A stretch of 64,000 nucleotides of DNA from Cylicocyclus nassatus. Lineage: Eukaryota > Nematoda > Chromadorea > Rhabditida > Strongylidae. This document shows, in pieces, positions 57,171 to 64,000 of this stretch (position 1 is the stretch's first letter; every line of letters begins with the position of its first letter). The stretch is from positions 9,022,347 to 9,086,346 of the forward strand of contig CATQJL010000316.1 in the NCBI GenBank assembly GCA_958299035.1, read 5' to 3'. The position numbers were made by a program, and so were the translations under genes. The notes beneath the pieces are model-generated. The model did no database searches, had not been told where the DNA came from, and saw only the letters and a program-made list of their open reading frames with translations.

Positions 57171-58024
57171 AAAAACTTCAACATTCCAAACTATACAGTA
57201 CATCACTCGATTGCCTTATTGTTTTTGGAACTTATGTCTGCAGGGTATCTGGGCTACATCTATGAGATAGTCAGCTTAAACATGTTTGACTTTGTTTCAA
57301 AAAGAAATGAGTCATCTTCAGGGTCAAGCAAGACGTGTGGCACACGATCCCTGGTCAAAACTCCTCCCCCTTCTTATTGCTGTCTCAATAAGACCCCTGA
57401 ACTATATACCTGAGATAGCATTACTTGAAGGCCCATCAAACATAACGGGCAAATATCCATAATTAGCATGTTAATCAACCCCTGTAAACAATGTTTGAGC
57501 GAATTCTGAAGTTTCGAGATACTAGGTCATCTAAGTGAAATCGCCATTTTCCAGCAGGCTAATTTTCTTTCAAAGGTGAAGTAGCTAGCTGTTTTTGCTC
57601 TCAAAACAAAGCACTACTCTTTCTTTGGCCACTTCAGAAATCTCGCTTCAAAAGACCTCCTGACTATGAAATTAAAAGAAAACTAAAATCTTGCTTTTCC
57701 CATTTTTCGCTTTCAATGGCTGTGCTTCTACCAAATATTACTCAGAGCTAAGAAGACGAGTCATGCTCAAATCACTCCTTGAAATCTACGAGGTCTTGGC
57801 TATCGATTCATATAAATAACGTTCGCTAAAAATGTTTTCTTGATATAGTTAATGGGGTGTGGCACCACCCCTAAAATCTGTGGCTGCCACAGCTCTTAGG
57901 GGTGGTGCGACACCCCATTACCTTCAAACAGATCAAATAGCTGCTTTTTTATATCGTTGTTGCTACTTAACCTTCTTCACATAGCAAAAATTTCAAATGA
58001 AAACGCTCCTTCAAGAGCAAGATA
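57171..58024. other. intergenic with a strong hairpin
   Basis: 57318-57370 has CAGGGTCAAGC and GTGTGGCACAC, distantly mirrored at 59690-59720. No gene seen. Confidence 0.35.
57850..57920. repeat. 71-bp hairpin, 25-bp arms
   Basis: TAATGGGGTGTGGCACCACC CCTAA pairs with 57896-57920 with one mismatch. An inner CTGTGG/CCACAG stem sits in the loop. Could be a tiny MITE or a hairpin RNA source. Confidence 0.8.
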
Positions 58025-58958
58025 TTAGGTCGTTTCATAAATTCGTAGACTTTTTATTTCAGTACCCATTTTTTGATGAAGCGGTTGGTTTACGGCAAGG
58101 TACCTGTACTATTCGAAAGAGCTAATCACGCTCTACAAGAAATGCTGTTCGTCTCCGGAGCAAACCTAAATCGCTTTGTTCTATGGCCTTTCAAAGCAAA
58201 GTTTTTTGAGGGGCAAAAACTGGTGTTTGCGGCACCTGCAACTTTCGATTTATATATGAAAATCATAAGTGGAAATTTTCGTCCAAAATTGTTATAAGTG
58301 ATGAAAAACAACTGTCTACGGGACTATGGTGCATATAAAAGTAGTCTATTCATCCAAAGAGACATTATGGAGAAGGATAGAGCGCACTTCTACCATATGT
58401 GTAGATGTACTGCGTTTGGTCCAGTTTAGAGAATTCCCTACTCCAAAAAAAATTGGTAAAGCGTCAAATGTTGGTTAGAGCTTGTATTTATACATCTACA
58501 CCACTTAGAAGAACCCATCCGTTCGTCAAGGCCCGATAGGAGGACCGACACATTCTGTCGTTAAACAGCGCGAAAGTCTTAAGCGGTAGCAGCCAAAGAC
58601 AGCACCCAAGGAAGCCCTGTTTACACAGTTCTTAGCATATTGGCGTGCTAAAAATTTATCAGTATACTAGTCTTGCTTGCTACTATTCATTCCGCTCACA
58701 CACGAGGATAAAATTTTGCAGGATATGGACCAAATATGGAAAACGCAGTTGCCGCAATCGCCAGTTTGTGCCCCTCAAAAAACTTTGCTTTGAAAGGCCA
58801 TAAAACAAAGGGATTTAGGTTTGCTCCGGAAACGAACAGCATTTCTTGTAGAGCATGATAGCTCTTTCGAATGGTACAGGTACGTTGCCGTAAACCAACC
58901 GCTTCATCAAAAAATGGGTACTGAAATAAAAAGTCTACGAACTTATGAAACGACCTAA
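58025..58958. mobile_element. 934-bp mariner-type foldback MITE
   Basis: TTAGGTCGTTTCATAA termini flanked by TA on both sides. Arms 58025-58223 and 58761-58958 are ~95% complementary over ~198 bp. Open frames in the arms are mirror artefacts. Confidence 0.88.
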
Positions 58959-59569
58959 TATAATCGTTTTTCCTTACTTATGCAAATGTAAAATACTGGT
59001 AAAATCTGAGAAAATGTTGGGATACGGTAACATGCTAAGTTTTCGCTACTACCTGAATCGCAATGGAACGCGACAAGAATGTATGTATTTGATAGCCTAA
59101 GCCTCGTAATCTACATTAAAGTGATTTGAGCCTGACTGCTCTTCTCTAGCCTGAGATATTGAAAACGAAGAATGGAACAAACAAGGTTCTGGCTTGCTCT
59201 TAATTCTTTAATTTGGAGGTCATTTGAAGTAGGATTCCAAATGTGAGCAAAGAAATAGTAGCTCTTTGTATGAAGCGCAAAAAGAAGTAGTTAAGTTACC
59301 TTTGAAACAAAGTAACATGTTTGAAAACGACTATCTCACTTAGGTGGTCCTGCATTTGGAAAGTTCAGAATTCGCTGAAACTTGGACCACAGGGGTTATT
59401 TTACTCGCTAATTACAAAACGATGCTCTTACGCGTTATAGATCTTTAATTATGCTTGCTGTACGTACACGATAATGGGTCAGACATCAATGTGCTAGTTT
59501 TTGCTTGACGGGCCTATTTGACATCGCTAACGAATATCATGTTATGCGAACAGCGGACGCCTTGGTAAC
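58959..59569. other. intergenic, no gene seen
   Basis: AT-rich DNA without supported features. Confidence 0.4.
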
Positions 59570-59702
59570 GACCCCCCCCCCCCCCCCCACCTTGATTCCT
59601 CAATAAGACCCCCCTCCCCTCAGTCTGATTCCTCAATACGACCTCCCCCCTCCCCACCCTGATTCCTCAATACGACCCCCCAGGTGTGGCATGCCACACC
59701 CC
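59570..59702. repeat. C-rich imperfect tandem repeat
   Basis: A C run of ~18 followed by three ~38-bp units CTGATTCCTCAATACGACC plus C-rich tail, ending in the palindrome GGTGTGGCATGCCACACC. Confidence 0.75.
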
Positions 59703-60929
59703 GCGCTTGACCCTGGTTGTTACTACTTATATTCGTCCGTACGCGGTAAAGTCTGGCTAACCCTAGAACAAACACAATTTTTTGAGACGACTGAGTCACA
59801 AGCAATGTTGAACCAGTCTTGTAGTCTACCCGTTCTGTTGTGTTAAAGTGCCTTAATGCATCTCTCATAACGTTTGAATTGGAGGTTATCCTTATCTATT
59901 TTAGCTACTCTGCAGAAAATATGTTTAACCAAACTTAGGGTAGATAGTGTTGTGCAACTCGACAATTCAGCAATCCATGCGGGAAGCTAAAGTTCTATCA
60001 TTATTTCTGCATTATAGTATCCGCATTATGTCCATCGAGTATCAATTTACCAAAGCCGAATTCAAAAGTGGGACAGCATTGACGAGTTTCATAGGATATG
60101 ACTAGTTTCATGAAGGGCCAGGATGGTTGCTCAAAGTTCTAATTTTTTGTGGACCAGTGGCGTAAATAGAAGTTCGCTGTATTGAACATTCTATCTGAAA
60201 CCCGTTCAGGTAGATGTGTGTTGCTGTGTCACGCACAAAAGAGTGATTAGAATTTTTATCAAGTAGAGACTGATTGAGAGTTGCCGGAGCGGCTATCGTC
60301 GTTCAGTTTAATTTTCACATTGATTTTCTGACCCCTCTAACCACTCTCTTTGCAAATTAGGAAAACAGCTTGCATGAAGTTTTTTCCTTCCCAAAACGTT
60401 TTAACACATTCACCACAAAGCCGATTTTTCGACTGCTGCCGTTTCGGACCAGAGCGTTTTTCGCTTCGTCAAAATTACGACCCAACCGTGGGTCGTATTG
60501 TCCGAAATGGTAGTCTTTTTGGAAGTAATTCAAAAATGTCTCCGAGAATTTCCCCACAAGGGTTATCGAACGCGCTGATTACCAAAATATGATTTATTTG
60601 AGTTTTGGAAGTATTATGGAAGTATACGGTAAGGGTTACGGTAGTCATTCTGTATGAACCCCAGCATAATGGATTTCCATGCAAAATTGTGTTTTGGGGT
60701 TATTTCACGTGCTAATCACGATTATAGTGTCTACTTTGTTCACTACTTTCCCACAGCGGGACTATGGTAGCAGTACGGTAGAATTTTTGTAGAAATCAAG
60801 AAATTGATGTAAGAAGGTGATATCAAAACTTGAGACTATCATTTTTGCAATCAGCATGCTACAAAACCTATGTATACAAAGTTCGAGCTTCCTAAAATGA
60901 AAAATGCAGGAAATCAATAAAATCAATAA
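59703..60929. other. intergenic, no gene seen
   Basis: Contains a short hairpin TACGACCCA..TGGGTCGTA at ~60475-60500 and a lone CCAGTGGCGTA near 60157, a possible hAT-MITE end. Confidence 0.35.
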
Positions 60930-61400
60930 AATTGATCCGCGTTCCTTAGCTGCTCAATGATCTTCTGGGAAAAGTTATGAGCAATAGTTCCACAGGTTAA
61001 CCACCTCACATTATATGTCTGGGGCGCCAAAAAATTCACACTTGTGGACGGATGGCTGCGTAAAGCTGCGGAGACTATGGAGCAGATGGTGAAGATTCGC
61101 GTTCCCCTATGGAGCCAAACTCATGCATTTTTGCAAACTGTTTTCTATGAGTTCAGCGGAAATTCAGCTCTTCAGCGAAATCATAAAAAACAATTGCAAA
61201 ATGCTTGAGTTTTGGCTCCATAAGGGAGCGCGAACTCTACACCATCTGCTCCGTAGTCTCCGCAGCTATACCCAGCCATCTGTCCGCACCTGTAAATTCC
61301 TTGACGAACCAGACTTATAGTGTGAGGTGGTTATCCTGGGAAACCATCGCTCATAACTTTTCCCAGAGGATCATTAAGCAGCTAAGGAACACGGATTTAG
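60930..61400. repeat. ~470-bp foldback element
   Basis: The left arm (GTTCCTTAGCTGCT, TCTGGGAAAAGTTATGAGC, AACCACCTCACA) is mirrored on the right to ~61395, with an inner match GTTTTGGCTCCATA versus TATGGAGCCAAAC. Arms are ~200 bp and imperfect. Confidence 0.75.
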
Positions 61401-61760
61401 TATCAGTGTCCCAAGACCAGCAGAATGATATGCACCACGTATGAAAACCCCACTTTGACTGAGGGTCCTTCCCTTTTCAGAAACATTGAGGAGAATCGTG
61501 TGTTTTTTTTGACTTGATCGCATACATCTTTCTTAATTATTCGATACATTCTTAGAATGTGTGCAGCTCAGAAAATCTCTGCAGGCCGTCCGCTAATATT
61601 TGAATCTTCTAGTGATTTAGTATGCATGCATCCCCAATTCGGATAACAGTCTTGTAGCTCTTGATACTGCTTTGGTCAGCTTTTATGCACCCTCTCCTCA
61701 CACCTCATGCGGAATTCCAGATCAAATTATCATGGATTCCAGTTCTCCACGAATCACGCA

Positions 61761-62844
61761 ATGTTGACTCTGCTATTGCTTCCACTTACCGTTGAAGCAG
61801 AAAATTTGACTGACTTCCAGAAATGTCTCTACAGTTGTACGGCTGAGTGTCTGAGTTGGGAAAAGGTACTGTGTTTTTAGTAAATTTTTTTCCGCTTGTT
61901 ACCTCTAGCTAAAGTCGTCGTACTCATGTCTGCCTTTCTATGATTACCAGCTATACTTTTCGCATACAAGAGGCATGTGCGCATTCTATGCTCATATCCA
62001 AGTAAGTGCGCATAATATGCGCTCACAAGTATAGTTCACTAAGAACAATAATGGAGTATTTCATGAGCATTCCGCATAATTTTTTCCTCTTTATGACACT
62101 TTTGTCGAACAGCACTGTGCGAACGCACCAGATACATTTTCAATTGCTTTCGGAAGTGAGTCGACATCCACGCATCCATACCAATTACAATACATTAGGT
62201 TGCTCAAAAGTTTTTTTACACTTAACTAAAAAAATCCTTATAACTCTGTCATATGGTTTTTCCTTATCTCCAACTATTTGTAATGTTGCAGATTTTTGGT
62301 ATGTGCATTTCACATATAAAAAATCAAATTTTCAAATTTTAAAATTTTTTTCGAATTATTTTTGGCAAATTTCAATTTTGCTCATCAAAGTGCTTGAACT
62401 TGCAAATTGTCCATGGTTATTATTACCAATACTCCTAGAAGTCCATAAAAAACGTGAAGAGTTGGAAAAGAAGAATAAGAGGTTTTTTTATAAAGAAGAA
62501 TTGGAGGTTAGAGTGCCTTTATAAAGTTGCCATTATATTTGCTGTAAGTCATGTGCTGAGGGCATGAATGGTGCCTCCAGATAGCCCTCTATCCCTTCCC
62601 CATATATGCCATGAAATCTTGCCGAATTTTAGAAGACGAAGGAAATGTAATAAAACCTATGTAACAAGTAATATGTTAACAGTCTAGATTTTTTTAGGAC
62701 ATGACAGAGATTTCTTCGAGTAAAAGGACAGGTGTCAGTCATGTTCTTCCTCCCGAAAATTTTTTGAATGTATCTCAACATTTACGGGTTTCTATCTCGA
62801 AATGTTGGCCCAGAAGAGAGGTGAACTTATTTCGAGAAAGCTGA
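61761..62844 (+). CDS. small secreted Cys-containing protein, five exons
   Basis: Exons 61761-61865, 61909-62001, 62113-62155, 62439-62506 and 62698-62844 total 456 nt for 151 residues with consistent phases and TAG/CAG acceptors. The leader MLTLLLLPLTVEA is a signal peptide. A Cys-rich N-terminal part (CLYSCTAECLSW, SSYSCLPFYDY, GMCAFYAHIQ, HCANAP) is followed by a Lys/Glu-rich helix (KKREELEKKNKRFFYKEELE) and a tail ending in SISKCWPRREVNLFRES. No family recognised. Intron 3 carries a mariner-like terminus (TTAGGTTGCTCAAAAG at 62196). Confidence 0.65.
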
Positions 62845-63124
62845 TTAAAATTTGGAAAATATGGGAGATAAATTGGATTTTTTACGAGTAAAAACAAGTC
62901 ACTTGCACAATTTTGCAACTCATGTAGGCCACTTTTGAGATTTTCGGTCTCTTTTTTCTCACAGATCCCCAACGCGACTCCCACTGGTCTATTGTATATG
63001 TGTATAATGATACAGCGTAGTATAGTGTACTGTGTGCAATATTTTGCACCGAAGTATGGTACATTATCGCATAGTGGAACATAGTATACATCATTCAATT
63101 AGGTATTGCAATATAGTTTATCAG
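62845..63124. other. intergenic, no gene seen
   Basis: AT-rich 3' flank. Confidence 0.4.
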
Positions 63125-63357
63125 TTAACACATTGACGACCGCTTGACACACATGGTGTATGAAAAACTCACTCAGGAGTTATCTTTTGCATTGGAACTA
63201 GGAGTAACCTCCATCTAACTTGTAAGCTTCATAGAGCTACTGCAGCTATACTGTATGTGGCAGTATGGGTGATTCTATTTGAAAAATGTTGAATGATGAC
63301 AAGCTTTGTTCCCAAAATGCAGACAAATCAAAATTTTCACGGTCGTCAATGTGTTGA
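63125..63357. mobile_element. 233-bp TIR element (TTAACACATTGACGACCG)
   Basis: TTAACACATTGACGACCG on the left, CGGTCGTCAATGTGTTGA on the right. The terminus resembles the TTAACACGTTTCGGACCG of the larger element, so both may belong to one TTAA-targeting group. Confidence 0.7.
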
Positions 63358-63750
63358 GAATACGGAAATTCGATCTAGACGACGTAGTTGCTGCAATCAT
63401 GTTATTAATTTGATGTACAAAAGCGATGAGTTTCTGCGCGAATCTGCTCATAGTGCTTGAGGCGGCGCCAAAGCACGCTCTCATGATCTACTCACATCCT
63501 CCTCAATGTTGAGCTCGACGACGACAGTAGAAATATTTAGCGACACTGGTGACGCCATTGTATATATACTACACACGTTAACTCTGCAAGTATACATATA
63601 ATCACTCTGCATGTCCAATCATCATTTAGAGTTTTTACCGACATCGATTTCAGTATATTGAATGCACGGCTGGACTCTTTTTTCTCAAAATAAAATCAAT
63701 TTATCTTTCACTGATTTGTTCAGCTTGCACAAAATTGGTATATCTCTTTA
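63358..63750. other. intergenic, no gene seen
   Basis: No supported frame. Confidence 0.35.
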
Positions 63751-63793
63751 TTTGACCGACGTTTCGGCTATATCGCCTTCTTCGGGGTCTGAA
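63751..63793 (-). ncRNA. hammerhead-ribozyme-like remnant
   Basis: The minus strand reads CCCGAAGAAGGC, loop GATATA, GCCGAAACGTCGGTC. This gives CYGANGA-like core, a GGC/GCC stem II, GAAAC and a GTC cleavage triplet, as in minimal hammerheads of Penelope-like elements. The core has C for the invariant U (CCGAAGA for CUGANGA), so it is probably inactive. Confidence 0.35.
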
Positions 63794-64000
63794 AAAGTTG
63801 TGACCATGTAAACTGTCCAGTCAGCAACTTCGTCACGATCAAGCAAATTGTCCAACCTGTTAGCGAATCAAAGGAGTACAAATGACAAGATCGGGCCATT
63901 GCCCTGTCAACAATTTAATGACTGATACATTATACCAACGACTGACCACCATTCTTTCAGCTCTAGCAACTTGGTCTCGGCCTGCTGTTACCAGGGAAGC

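Noticed and set aside
58073..58297. 74-codon frame
   Set aside because: Located in a foldback arm and mirrored in the other arm.
57318..59715. Possible 2.4-kb element bounded by CAGGGTCAAGC and GCTTGACCCTG
   Set aside because: Ends pair for only ~11 bases plus a GTGTGGCA word, and no target duplication was found.

Overview
The window reads as nuclear DNA of a nematode, most likely a parasitic strongylid-type worm. Reasons: short phase-conserved introns with TTTTCAG-type acceptors, small secreted-protein genes in tandem copies, a papain-like protease with a Cys-rich N-terminal extension, and a BEL/Pao LTR element of the nematode type with an envelope-like tail. No bacterial or organellar architecture is visible. 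Calls rest on reading the sequence; no database search was possible.

Layout. 1-28 is the 3' end of a tRNA. 0.3-5 kb holds two convergent, homologous two-exon genes for small secreted proteins (496-806 +, 4419-4729 -) inside a ~700 bp inverted duplication. 5-9 kb is repeat-rich (TTCGAA-type arrays, inverted composite repeats). 9.4-11.8 kb (-) carries exons of one or two unresolved genes; two consecutive exons look BAR/coiled-coil-like, and their 3' intron contains a three-copy 282-bp tandem array. 13.8-35.7 kb is a locus of related secreted-protein genes, all introns phase 1: a long Ser/Glu-repeat member (13843-15787), a short member (17483-18371), a 5'-truncated copy (22121-22508) and another short member (31560-32430). 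They lie in segmental duplicates that have filled with transposons. 35.2-39.7 kb is a 15-exon secreted papain-like cysteine protease. 41.9-44.9 kb is the ROMO1/Mgr2 orthologue. 61.8-62.8 kb is a five-exon small secreted Cys-containing protein.

Mobile DNA dominates. The centrepiece (47439-56482) is a 9,044-bp BEL/Pao element on the minus strand. It has apparently identical 283-bp LTRs, a perfect 5-bp target duplication (CGAAG), a tRNA-Gly primer site and one uninterrupted 2,631-codon frame running gag-protease-RT-RNase H-integrase-envelope. It sits inside a TTAA-ended terminal-inverted-repeat element, which itself lies directly after the start of a possible host reading frame. An uninserted copy of that TIR element at 23910-24459 gives the pre-insertion sequence. 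The LTR also contains a 20-nt near-copy of the 5' half of tRNA-Gly, the same tRNA whose 3' end defines the primer site. A second nest is a hAT-like element with an 8-bp duplication inside a mariner-like element with a TA duplication (28641-30428). Several long-TIR foldback elements and a decayed mariner transposase with a perfect 48-bp palindrome complete the picture.
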